Part shown: positions 35,312 through 44,838 of the stretch, piece by piece
Position numbering within the stretch: position 1 is the first letter of the stretch
Layout: each line of letters starts with the position of its first letter
Origin: Mycogone perniciosa
Taxonomy: Eukaryota; Ascomycota; Sordariomycetes; Hypocreales; Hypocreaceae
Direction: 5' to 3'
DNA: 64,000 nucleotides
Assembly (NCBI GenBank): GCA_025331125.1
Contig: JAOALB010000001.1
Span: 372,001-436,000, forward strand
Made by a program: the position numbers and the translations under genes
The notes under the pieces: model-generated
Told to the model about the DNA's origin: nothing
What the model saw: the letters and a program-made list of their open reading frames with translations, nothing else
Databases searched by the model: none

Positions 35312-36090
35312 AATATTGTACTTGCATCATGATGGATTTTGGGCATTTGTATTATTTATATGGACGGAACATCTGGAGTTGCTGGCTAGAGGTATAATGA
35401 CTATTAGGCTTGTGCGTTCAAGATTTATGGAATGGATTCAACAGCTGCATATTGGGTTTACCCACCTCTCTGGCCCACATTCGTCGACTACCGATTAAGT
35501 AGACGTCCTAGCTGACCATTGCAAATCCATGTCCTAATACTAGCAAACCTCTGGCTGGATGAACTTGAAGCTCCGGATACTGGACCAGGTTACGGCCCCA
35601 CATCTCCGAATGTCGTAATGTGACATCCGCGGCCGTCTCCACCGGTGGTGTTCTTGAACCGATACGGAGTACGCTATGGGTGTTTGTCAAGACTTGTGCT
35701 GTGTTTGTACGTCAGAGACTGGCAAAGATTCATGGCGCGGGTGTCTTTGACACATTTGTTAGTTCATATGTGAGTAACAAACCCATTGTACGGCTGAGCT
35801 GAACGACTGTGGTTGTCTTGTACGCCACAAACAGTGATATCCTCGCAGAATTGTCTCTTTGATGAATGTGATTTTTCATTGTGTGTCCAGGGGGCATTCG
35901 GGTGATTCATACGGTTAGTTGATGTAAATACCTTTGATAAGGCACTTCAACTTGGAAGCTGTTGTTCAATGGCTCCTCTATATAAAAGTTCGAAATATGG
36001 CCGTATCTATTCTGCATGAAGTTCTATTCACTCACAAACGTTCGCAAAACCCTCCGCAACACATTTACAGAGCGCAGATATATTTCCATC
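35312..36090. promoter_or_regulatory. Intergenic region with a canonical TATA box
   Basis: No gene. TATATAAAAG at 35979-35988 lies 112 bp before the ATG at 36091 and is the best TATA box in the window. A TACGGAGTA copy is at 35663-35671. Confidence 0.6.
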
Positions 36091-36568
36091 ATGGGGAGTG
36101 GTCAATCGGTTGTCCCCAGGGACACAGGATATATATATGAGCTGAGCACTCTGCACGTCCGCCCCAGCCTTCAAGATTGCATATTGAAGAAGAACCCGAG
36201 CTAACCCTGTTCTTAGACCCGCGACATTGGCAGGTAAGTACGATTATCACTTTGAAAGAAACAGAAAGGGGAATTTGGTCTGTATCCGCAAGGCCAAAAG
36301 CACCAAAAAGACCACCAAGAGCGATAGCAAAGACAAAGGCAAAGGCAAAAGCAAAAGTTCGAAAAAGAGTAAGAGTGAAAGCTCGAGCAAGAGTAAAAGC
36401 TCGAGCAAGAGCAAGAGCAAAAGCAAAAGCAAAGGCTCGAGTAGCCGTAAAAAGAAGAGCTCAGAGAAAAGCAGCAAATCATCAAAAGGCGAAAGTTCAA
36501 GCGAGAAAGGCAAGAGTCATGATGATTCCAGTTCCAAATCTCCTGAAGCTCAGCAGCAGGAAGAATAA
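36091..36568 (+). CDS. Small Lys/Ser-repeat protein, possibly N-myristoylated; first exon uncertain
   Basis: I do not recognise the family. The open region 36234-36568 encodes KYDYHFERNRKGNLVCIRK, then about 70 residues of Lys/Ser repeats (SKSSKKSKSESSSKSKSSSK and similar), ending PEAQQQEE. It has strong G/C preference at third codon positions, so it is coding. The start is less clear. An ATG at 36091 (MGSGQS) stands 112 bp after a TATA box. Only a very short first exon (7 or 10 nt, donors GTGGTC or GTCAAT) joins it in phase to the acceptor CAG at 36233, giving MGSKYDY or MGSGKYDY. A Gly at position 2 with Ser nearby suits N-myristoylation, and the basic tail would favour membrane or nucleic-acid binding (inference). 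The next gene starts the same way (MGCC). Confidence 0.5.
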
Positions 36569-37078
36569 GGGCAATACAGGTGTCGGTTTCGACAAGCTTC
36601 CGGAGGTTGTTGATGTGTTGCCTAGAGGAAGTGGTTACTCTGGAAACAGCATTAACATTATTTGATGCTACAGGCCGATAGCGTATGTCTGCGAGTATGT
36701 GAGCTGCTTCTGAATTGTAAATCTGTCTAAAAAGAATCACAGTTATGGAGTCATATCATACCTTCTTGTGCATCCGCCTTATGAAGCAGACACGGATGTC
36801 TAAATGCCTGTGACACTCCATTCAGCGTATCTATAGTAATTGTCATGAGATGCCCATAATTAGCAAAACGCACAAACGCTTAAGCGAAATTCCACTGCGT
36901 TGGTGACAGTGACAGTGACAGCTGTCAGCGTTGAGGTCGTACAGCTGCCCATTGTTTGTTTATGCTGGCCTGGCACTCCTATATATGGGGACTTCTTCGC
37001 ACTTTTTGGAAATTTGGAAATTTCAGCAACTTCAAACTTTCCAAAACAACTCACGCAAGCCATCTTCAAATCTCCAAC
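36569..37078. promoter_or_regulatory. Intergenic region with TATA element before the MGCC gene
   Basis: TATATATGG at 36980-36988 lies 99 bp before the next ATG, followed by a C/A/T-rich leader without ATG. GTGACAGTGACAGTGACAGC at 36902-36921 is a short direct repeat. No gene is seen. Confidence 0.55.
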
Positions 37079-37593
37079 ATGGGTTGTTGCCTCTCCCGCC
37101 TGTCGAAGGCCGCCTCTCGAGATGAGCAGGACGGTCCTCTCACTCCCCCTCAACAGTAAGTCCATCATTTTTTCATCACGCCGATTAATGGTAACGGACC
37201 TGTTTGTTTTGCTGACCCAGATCGTCTAGACTCGTGATCCCCGAAGCTGCCAACGACAATCCAACCACCGCAGCAGAGGGCGCTGCTGTCCCTATCCCTG
37301 TTGCAGCTGCTCAAGGCATCATCGACGCGACAACTCCAACTGAGGTATTGTCTCTTATGTCGCCGGCCTCCCCTCCTCCTCTTTTGGGGCAACCAGCTTC
37401 TAACGAACATGTCATCCTCGAACCACGTGTCTATGTTCCCCCAGCTGCACGCGCTGAATTCGAGGCTGGTCCCGCGGAGGCTGCCCCTAAGCTCACCGTC
37501 AACGTCAATGTCGGCGACAACGATAAAGGCAAGGTCAACGATTCCACCACCACTTCGAGCTCCAGCTCCAGCTCTGGTGCCAAGAAGAACTAG
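37079..37593 (+). CDS. Small acylated-type protein starting MGCC, unknown function
   Basis: Exon 1 is 37079-37155 and exon 2 is 37221-37593, giving 149 aa. The N-terminus MGCCLSRLSKAASRDEQDGP has Gly2 for myristoylation and Cys3/Cys4 for palmitoylation, a classic dual-acylation signal for plasma-membrane or vacuolar-membrane attachment. The rest is Ala/Pro-rich and acidic, with one beta-like stretch (HVILEPRVYVPPAARAEFEA) and a Ser-rich tail ending in GAKKN. No catalytic motif is seen. The gene has its own TATA element and a clean 65-nt intron (GTAAGT..CCCAG). I do not know a family name. It follows another MG-starting small gene in the same direction. Confidence 0.75.
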
Positions 37594-38745
37594 CTGACGA
37601 AAGAGGTCACCATGATCGAAGCAACTGAAGAGATCGTGGGGGCTTGGTTTGGCGGTACGGGAGAAATGGGGAAACGGTATTGGGAATGGAAATGACAGCA
37701 GTCGAGGCTTTTTGCCATTAAGGATTGCCCAATAGTAAGGAAAGGATTCCTGATAAATCATCGCCCTCGTTCCCCTCGTGATGCCTTGATGACCAGTTAA
37801 CAACGCTCTATTGCACAGGTGCTCAACACCGGACTCTTCAAAATGTAGTCTAGTGTCTCGCCAAGTCAGGGAGGATTCTTGGTGAACTGCGCTGTTTTGA
37901 GGAGCTGAAGACGCGACAAGGAAACGTGCTCTTTCTTGCGCAATACGAGCACCATGGCAGGCCCTCCTCAGGCGATCCGTCTGAGTGGCCATTGTAAGAT
38001 CAGCCCCCCCCCTCCAAACATGCAAAGATAAACACGCCAGATAGAAAATATACCCAAACATAACGTACCTCCATGCAGAAATAACTTCTTTTGCTGTAGC
38101 GTGATTCTCCCAGTGTCGTGAGTCATCGAAGCCAGCAAGACCTAGTCCGAGTGCCTGCACCATCAATGCTACCATAAACCCACCTATTGTTTAGCTGCAG
38201 TAGCTCCCGCTTGTTTGTTTTCTCTCTCGTTAGTAGTAATTCTACCTATCATACTCCGTATATGCTCATGATATCGGTCAGTCCACCCTTTCCATACTCG
38301 CCAGGAAACCTGCTCAAACCCTCTCAGCCGAGACGCATACTCACGCTCTTGCTCTACGAGTAATATTCCGAGTGCCCTCAAGAACTACGGACCCTTATCC
38401 ATGCAATACGGAAGGCACAACGATGAGCTCTGAGGATTGCCAAGTACCGGCTCCCATTTTAAAACTCGCGCGGGTGGAGAAATAGACTCTGAACATGCGC
38501 AACCCATGCAGATTGGATGATGCCGACAGCACCAGCTCTAGCCCACACAAGGGGAAAATATAATATATATTAGGCCTCATCTTTTCTCTCCTATTGCTCT
38601 TCAACTCTTATGGCGGCACTTACCTCGTTCTGAACTAAACCAAGTCTCTCTTGCGTCGTCCGAGGACCTTTGGTGCCATCATTGCCCACTCTCTCCCCCT
38701 CTCTCTCATTCCAACGAGGATATTGACAAACAACTCAACGCAACC
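37594..38745. other. Intergenic region, 1.15 kb
   Basis: Apart from a possible gene fragment at 38005-38183 (listed separately) no gene is seen. A C9 run lies near 38004-38012. TACTCCGTA is at 38252-38260. The right end carries a pyrimidine-rich leader before the copper transporter. Confidence 0.45.
38005..38183 (-). pseudogene. Possible fragment of a multi-pass membrane protein
   Basis: Reading from a good acceptor (CTAAAC..CAATAG) at 38184 gives GGFMVALMVQALGLGLAG, then WRYVMFGYIFYLACLSLHVW, that is two hydrophobic segments separated by FDDSRHWENHATAKEVIS. This layout resembles one loop and two helices of fungal rhodopsin-like (PTH11-type) receptors. No matching exon is found upstream or downstream, and the frame continues only into sequence antisense to the MGCC gene. 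It may be a relic or chance. Confidence 0.2.
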
Positions 38746-39452
38746 ATGGACATGTCAGGATCAGGTTCGGGAATGGCCCCAGGACCCAGTTGCAAGATAT
38801 CTGTACGACACCCCGTTCTTCCCCCCAAACCAGCTCTATGCCATTAGTTGGACTAACAACCTCACTACAGATGCTCTGGAACTGGTATGTGGAGGACTCC
38901 TGCTTCATTGCCAGAAGCTGGCATATCAGCTCCAAGGGTATGTTCGCCGGCTCCTGCATCGGCGTTGTGTTCCTCGTCATCGCCCTCGAATTCCTCCGCC
39001 GCTCCGTCAAAGAATACGACCGACTCCTAATCAAGCAACACGTCGCCAACTTCCAAAAGACACCAGCCTTTCTCAACGGTACCAAGACGAATTCGAATGT
39101 TAACAATGGCGAGGGAGGTTCCATGAATGGCCAGAGCTGCGCTGTAGTTCCCCCATTCCGCCCCAATGTCCTGCAACAAGCTGTACGTGCACTGTTGCAC
39201 ATGCTGCAGTTTGCGGTTGCGTACTTTGTCATGTTGCTAGCCATGTATTATAACGGTTACATCATCATTTGCATCTTCATCGGTGCTTACCTCGGCGCCT
39301 TTATTTTTCACTGGGAGCCCTTGACTGTTGGGTGAGTACAAATATGCTGGGCCACGTTCACTCTCTGTTAAGACAAATGTTCTCGTGCTAACTCGTTTCA
39401 TAGAGGACAGCAAACAAGCGCAGCTGCTGAGGCGACAGTCTGCTGTGGCTAG
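38746..39452 (+). CDS. Ctr-family copper transporter
   Basis: High-affinity Cu(I) transporter working as a trimer. Three exons, 38746-38802, 38871-39331 and 39404-39452, give 188 aa. The Met-containing N-terminus (MDMSGSGSGMAPGPSC) is short, as in Ctr2-like proteins. Helix 1 follows MLWNWYVEDSCFIARSWHIS. Helix 2 holds the selectivity-filter motif MxxxM (VMLLAMYYNGY) and helix 3 the packing motif GxxxG (FIGAYLGAFIF). The tail ends with a Cys pair (TVCCG), the usual copper hand-off site, encoded by a tiny third exon. Vacuolar versus plasma-membrane location cannot be decided. Introns carry ACTAAC branch sites. Confidence 0.92.
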
Positions 39453-40007
39453 TTGTGGAACAAGGGACCGCCAGACGCTGCTCCAGGGAACGAAAGAAGT
39501 AACCGCCAGGGAGAACTATCACATACTGACGGCGATGAGGAGGCAGTCCCGAAAGGGCAGAGGTGCAAACACCCATCGAGGACCATTGGGGTATGATGAA
39601 AGTCACCACGTGTGGCGATTAGTATCAATTATTCAGTTCTTAGTTGTTATACCCCTGAAAAGTTTCACCACGTTTTGCCTTAAGTCAGCATTCCTCAGGC
39701 TCTGTGATACATTCATTCATCGTATTCAGGAGACATCGTGCCGCGCATAGGTAAGCTTACGAAATCGCGTTTCATACTCTAACTCGGCTGTCGATAACTA
39801 TCATCCATAATCAGGCGCTTAATAAAACATATGCCGGCACTAACAAACATGGCGTATCCAAATCCAAAAAAGTCCTATCGGACGTTTCCAAACTGAGCAA
39901 TCTAACTCCGCTACAGACCCCAAGAAAAAAACGCCGCCCCATGAGCCTCATTTCCAACCAACCGTACCGAACCGCACCCAACCGGCTAGCATCAGGCTCT
40001 CAGGGTA
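39453..40007. other. Convergent intergenic region
   Basis: 3' flanks of the copper transporter and the Zn2Cys6 gene. No gene or repeat is seen. Confidence 0.5.
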
Positions 40008-41798
40008 TTATACCATCAAAACCCCATGCCCAAGAACGTTCAAGCACCGGGCCACATCCCAGCTCTCGTCGAGTGGCCGCAGTGCCCAAACTTTTTCCAT
40101 AATAGCCATGGCCTCCTTGAGCGCCCCGAAGAGTTGTAATCCGCCAACCCGGCTCAACATCTCCCGATACTTGGGCTCATCCTCTGGCATGGCCAGGCAG
40201 CCGGAGATGCAGAAGGGGAAAGCCAGTGCTCCTAAGCTGGCACCATCAGTAAGATTATACAAGAGCTCGCAAGTCTTGGAGACTGAATCTCGGATCTCTG
40301 GGCATGCTGGCTGCCACCCTGAAATGACTGTGTTCAGGTAGATCAATGTGGCGTTCAGCCAAATGAGGTTATGTGAGGGGTAGGAGGGCTTAAAGCCATG
40401 CAATGGCAGGGATATGACAGTTCCTGATGCATCCTGTGGAGAACAAGCAGCTTCCATGACTTGTAGGCCGCCCTTGATGGCATCGGACAGGACTTTCCCG
40501 CGAGACATGAGCTCGTTGATGGACAATGAACCAGCCGTGCTCTGAGTTTTCTTCCATTCGTACAGAACCGAGACATCCCCAATCATCTGAATAAGCCAGT
40601 TATGCAGGCCACGGAATTCCTGCATGAAGATGGGTCCCACTGTTAGAGAGGAAGGGCTCCACTCATCTTCACTGCATCCCGGTATGAGCGACGCTTGATA
40701 ATTATAGAGCCGCGGCGCACACCCAAGGGTGATGCTTGAAAGGACATCGACGTAAAGCAGATTTGCTGTATAGAATCGATAGGCGGCCTGGTTGGTATTC
40801 CACGGACGTCTCTCGCCCATCTTTGACGGCGGCCAACGTGTGGTGTTATAAAGACTTCGCAACGACTCCGCCCAGTCGCCAGGGTTCGGGAGGATCTGTC
40901 GAAACAGAGTCATGGCAGCATCTAGGTGCACTTTCCAGTTGTCCCCGTTCCCAGTGGCAACCTCGAAAATCAGCAATTGTAGAATGCTCTGCATGACCAC
41001 GAGGCTTTCTCGTGAATCCGCCGCAACATAGTTGAGCGAGCGAACTTCCTTTCGCAGTTCTCGCAACGCCAACTCCATCTGATTCCGTAGCTTTCTGTTC
41101 ATGGTAAATGTACATTCCCCAGTGGGCATGTCTCCGGCGTCGAGCATCACGGCAAAGTAGTAAGCAGATAGAGATAGGGCAATGTGGAGCAGCGATTTGT
41201 TGTTGTGAGACTGCAGTATTTCCAAAATCCATCCTCGGCCTCCGACGAGTATGTGAGGTCGGTAGTGTGGAAAGAGGTGTGGGAAGACATAATCCATGTA
41301 GATGGACACATAGTGAACCTCTGCACCGTGAAACGTATCGTTTGCATCATCATCTTCTCTCGACGACAGCTGTTGATGCCAGGGGATTTCTGGCGGCGAG
41401 GTGGCCGCGGTGCTGCAGGTTGCATTACTACCAGGCGATTCCTTGCTCGATGGGCCTGGCGTGCTCTGCTCCCCCTCGCTTGATTTGGCAGCGTCATCGT
41501 TGCCACCAAGACTGACGTTCCTCGTCCCCGACTCCAGCATGTCGAGGTACTTGCGGTCTCTCCGCTGGCTGGCCTGTTTCTTCACCTGTGCCTTGAGGAA
41601 CTCTGCCATCTCTTTTTGCCTGGGCCCTCCATCCATCCATTCCGGCTTCTCGTCACCAAAGTGGCACGTGATTTCCAGAGACGCGCATCCCAGACAGACG
41701 GGGCGGCGTTCGTCGCACTTCTTGCGACGCAGCCTGCAGGTGTAGCATCCCGACTGAGAGCGCACCTTGGAGGATAGCAAATTCCTTAAGGAACTCAT
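40008..41798 (-). CDS. Zn2Cys6 transcription factor with a Fungal_trans_2-type body
   Basis: Predicted nuclear regulator. It is one exon of 596 aa without introns. The zinc cluster is near the N-terminus: Cys18, 21, 28, 35, 38 and 45 (CX2CX6CX6CX2CX6C) in GCYTCRLRRKKCDERRPVC, followed by a basic-polar linker (KAQVKKQASQRRDRKYLDM). A Ser/Pro/Thr-rich region covers residues 90-145. The body, about 150-590, is helical and matches the fungus-specific regulator type with ALSLSAYYFAVML and LVVMQSILQLLIFEV. The length and early zinc cluster are typical of this group. The target is unknown; the copper transporter lies tail to tail with it. Confidence 0.88.
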   Translation of the reverse strand: MSSLRNLLSSKVRSQSGCYTCRLRRKKCDERRPVCLGCASLEITCHFGDEKPEWMDGGPRQKEMAEFLKAQVKKQASQRRDRKYLDMLESGTRNVSLGGNDDAAKSSEGEQSTPGPSSKESPGSNATCSTAATSPPEIPWHQQLSSREDDDANDTFHGAEVHYVSIYMDYVFPHLFPHYRPHILVGGRGWILEILQSHNNKSLLHIALSLSAYYFAVMLDAGDMPTGECTFTMNRKLRNQMELALRELRKEVRSLNYVAADSRESLVVMQSILQLLIFEVATGNGDNWKVHLDAAMTLFRQILPNPGDWAESLRSLYNTTRWPPSKMGERRPWNTNQAAYRFYTANLLYVDVLSSITLGCAPRLYNYQASLIPGCSEDEWSPSSLTVGPIFMQEFRGLHNWLIQMIGDVSVLYEWKKTQSTAGSLSINELMSRGKVLSDAIKGGLQVMEAACSPQDASGTVISLPLHGFKPSYPSHNLIWLNATLIYLNTVISGWQPACPEIRDSVSKTCELLYNLTDGASLGALAFPFCISGCLAMPEDEPKYREMLSRVGGLQLFGALKEAMAIMEKVWALRPLDESWDVARCLNVLGHGVLMV

Positions 41799-42510
41799 GA
41801 CTGCTTAGGAGAGGCGCGCCCTGGCGCCGATAGCGATGGTCTGCACTGCAGCGACTGGTGTTCTCTTTTGCGCGTACGGGATTTGACGGTATGAGGATCA
41901 GCCTCACCTTCAAATCGCTATGTACCGGTGTGTCTGGTTGGTTGGTGGAGGTTTGAAAATGCCGGAAATGTGGCTGATTGTGGCCCAGGGTGCCGATGCC
42001 GCATTTGTAATCGCATACGATATCCACAAGATCCATATTAACGCCCACAACGGCTACGCCACAACGCCGAAGATGACAAGGCGAGTCTCAATACGGACTG
42101 GCACCTCCGTAGGGCGTTAGATAGGGTAGTATCCTTTGTCACATATTTATTAATAGTCTACGAGTAGTGGACCTCCTCGTAGTTGTATTGTGAGCTGCGG
42201 TATGATATTGTCATGTGTTCCGAAAACCTCCACGATTCACTGAGCCAAACTGACCTCATCGGGAACCTGCAGTAATATCATTCAGTATCCGTGATTTCTT
42301 TCAATGAATGGTGTGAACCACATAACTATATTCCTATGCTTGTTTTGCATTACCCTTGATTCGATACTAAAACCTGTAAACATAACAATGAGCCGACCCA
42401 AACCACCCGAGTTACCAATCTAATAATCCATTTCCATAGTCCCGAAACGTTGTTCATCTTGCATTAAACTCATGTTCCTCGTGGACCATCAATCACTCAC
42501 AAAACCAAAA
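41799..42510. other. Intergenic region, no gene seen
   Basis: Contains the Zn2Cys6 promoter on the left and the 3' flank of the MARVEL-associated coding region on the right. No repeat or RNA gene is seen. Confidence 0.45.
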
Positions 42511-42972
42511 CTATTTTCCCCCAAAGAGCGTCTGTCTCTTCTCCAACAAACCCAGATCCCACCAGCCTTCAATTCGCTGCATCAGCGTCTTGCGCTTGAT
42601 CTTCCCCACAGACACAGGGCTCGTCGGCGGTGCCGCAAAGTCTGACGGGGGCAGCGGAGGCAAAGGCGGCGGAGGTGGCTTGGGCACAAAGGCCGGCAGG
42701 GGAGGCATCTCCTCCACCGGGTGAGCGGCCTGCCGCACGCGGGGCCGCTTCGTTCTCACTGCTGCCGTGGGAGGCGGGGGGAAGTAAGGGTGCGGGTCGT
42801 GGCGGATCGGAACAGGAATGTTCATGCTCAGATCTGCCGAGTCGCTGTCGCTGTCGGAGAGCGACCGCTTCTCTTGCTGCTGCGCCATCGCCATTGTTCC
42901 AAGGCTCCGGGCCTTGCGTATGACATTCGGCGTTGGCGGCACCCCCGCGAAGCCCCCACGGCCGTACCCTCA
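42511..42972 (-). CDS. In-frame Pro-rich coding extension of the MARVEL gene behind a UGA codon
   Basis: The MARVEL frame meets TGA at 42970-42972 and then stays open, in the same frame and without an intron, for 152 more codons to TAG at 42511. The extension reads GYGRGGFAGVPPTPNVIRKA, a Ser/Asp run, a polyproline stretch (PKPPPPPLPPLPP), and a compact end KTLMQRIEGWWDLGLLEKRQ. Third-position G/C bias is strong throughout, so it has been under coding selection. A cytosolic Pro-rich tail would be natural for a MARVEL protein. Explanations are stop-codon read-through, a recent nonsense change (CGA to TGA is one transition), a sequencing error, or separate translation from ATG at 42894. The base after UGA is G, not the leakier C. 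Confidence 0.6.
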
Positions 42973-43597
42973 TTCAAAGTCCAGTGTCTTCTGTGGGCGG
43001 TCGGCGCTGCCCTTGATGCGCTTCCACAGGCAAATGGCTGTGACAGAGGACATGAAGAAGAGGATCGAGGTCACAATGGTGAAGCCCCAAAGCGCCTTGA
43101 GCTCGTAGCACGACGATTTGCTAGGGTCAACCCACTCAAAGGAGTTGGAGCTGACCTTTTTGACATTGGCGAAGAGCGAACAGATGAAGTTCCCCGTGTT
43201 GCCCTCCGCAGGGAATGCGTTGCAGGATAGGTAGCTGACAGGTTTCCCCACGACGCAAGCGACGATGATGGAGGCAATGAAGCAGAGACCGTCCGCGGCC
43301 GTGGCAATGAGAAGAGGAAGCATATGATCCCAGTAAAGGATGTAAGTGATGACAATATACACCATCGCCAGACATGCCTATTTCGATCTGTTAGTTTGTC
43401 GACAGGCCAGCACATATACACCAGAGGAAGCTCAAACTCACCACAACCAGTGTGCCAATGAGGGCAGAGGGAGTAGCGTAGTCGCCCGAGACCAGCTCGC
43501 CGACAAAATTGCCGCTAAGACCAATAATCGTAATGAGCGACACAGCTTGGAAGATTCTCATCGCCGTGAAGGTCGCACCCAAGGGTGGGGACGTCAT
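42970..43597 (-). CDS. MARVEL-domain four-helix membrane protein
   Basis: Predicted plasma-membrane protein of the fungal MARVEL/Nce102-like type, associated with membrane subdomains. Exon 1 is 43442-43597 and exon 2 is 42970-43377, giving 187 aa to the first stop. Four hydrophobic helices are visible: FQAVSLITIIGLSGNFVGEL, LAMVYIVITYILYW, LPLLIATAADGLCFIASIIV and LWGFTIVTSILFFMSSVTAI. Between helices 3 and 4 is an extracytosolic loop with Cys (LSCNAF, FICSLF, SSCYEL). The product as read stops after KTLDFE, 20 residues past helix 4, but an in-frame coding tail follows. The intron has an ACTAAC branch site. A long polypurine tract (CT-rich in the gene's sense) lies just upstream. Confidence 0.85.
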
Positions 43598-44838
43598 CTT
43601 GGCCAGATGTGAAGTCTGAAGTGATAGCTTTGGCCGCGTGCTTCCAACCGTCTTGAGAGGCAGGTGTTTGGAGTAGAATGGAAGTGAAGGAGGGGGGGAG
43701 GCGAGAGACGGAATTTTGCGAACAGGTCGACCGCGAAAGGTCGATAAAAGAAGAAGTATTGGTTATAAATAGGGCGAAATTCGACGGTCTGTCGTCAATG
43801 AAGAGAATGGACAGATGATGGAACGTGCAACGTTTGAAAGAAGAGACAGGATGAAAGACTTCAAGAAATCACTTTGAGTGGACCCAAACCGCGAGAGAGA
43901 GAGATACAAAGAAAGAGAAAGGAAAATAAGGAAATGGGAAAGAATAAGGAAAAGGAAAGGCCTTAGTTTGATTGTATTGTTTGCTTGAAGGAGAGAAACC
44001 CACAAACAAGGAGAGAGGAGACATGGCCCTTTATACATTCCTTCAGCCAACACGTTTCCTATGGTGAGATGCCGCTTCTCCACTCAGCAAGTTCCAAAAG
44101 TCGGACATTTTTCTTGGATTGCCGAGCCTGCAGGCAAATAGCCGCGCATGTTTCAGGTAAGACTCTCCCACAAATCTATGGACAATATTGCGACTCCCAG
44201 TGAGACCTTGTCTTGTCGTTGTGCTAGACGTGATGTTTTTAGAATTGATGGGACCCATCGGTATGAGCAGCCGCTGGCTCCAGCCAATCACCTCCCCTGT
44301 TGCATCGAAATCCCGATGGTTGGCGCCGAGTAAACCTCGAGTGTATCGCATTTAAGCGCCGGGCAATGGATCCCCGGCAGCCGGAGAACAAGGCCCCACG
44401 CACCGGGCGATTGGACCGGAGAGCTTGAAGCTGCAGCCGGACGTTCGCAAACGATTGAGGCTATGTGGCTTAAAGTAGGGCCGCATTGCGGTTGCATTCA
44501 CGGCCGCATGTTTCTTTGACAAGATGGGGAAGAAAACTTGGAAAATATGAGTCGATTTGCTTCTGATAGCGGGATGGTTGGATCACGGATGCCGATGAAA
44601 TGGGGCTCGGCTGTTTGGCCATGCACGACGAGCTTGTCCTAAGCGGCTTGCATCCGGTTGGATGTTCGACTATTTGTACGAAGTAAATGTGTGTGAATTC
44701 AACATTATGCGCGCCGTACGCCTATCTAGGTTCCTATCATCAAACATGCTTCACCATGGTTTCTTTTATGTTGGGCAGTCTTGGACATCTGAAATCCCCT
44801 GGACATTCGCATTACCTTGCCCGATACGATACTGTGTC
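43598..44838. promoter_or_regulatory. Intergenic region with a CT-rich promoter tract for the MARVEL gene
   Basis: 43893-43965 is almost pure purine on the + strand (pyrimidine in the sense of the MARVEL gene), a common feature of strongly expressed fungal promoters and leaders. The remainder (43990-44838) shows no gene. Confidence 0.5.

Noticed and set aside
37165..38175. 336-codon minus-strand open frame
   Set aside because: More than half is antisense to the MGCC gene and its 3' flank. Only the first 55 codons look protein-like, and these are reported as a possible fragment.
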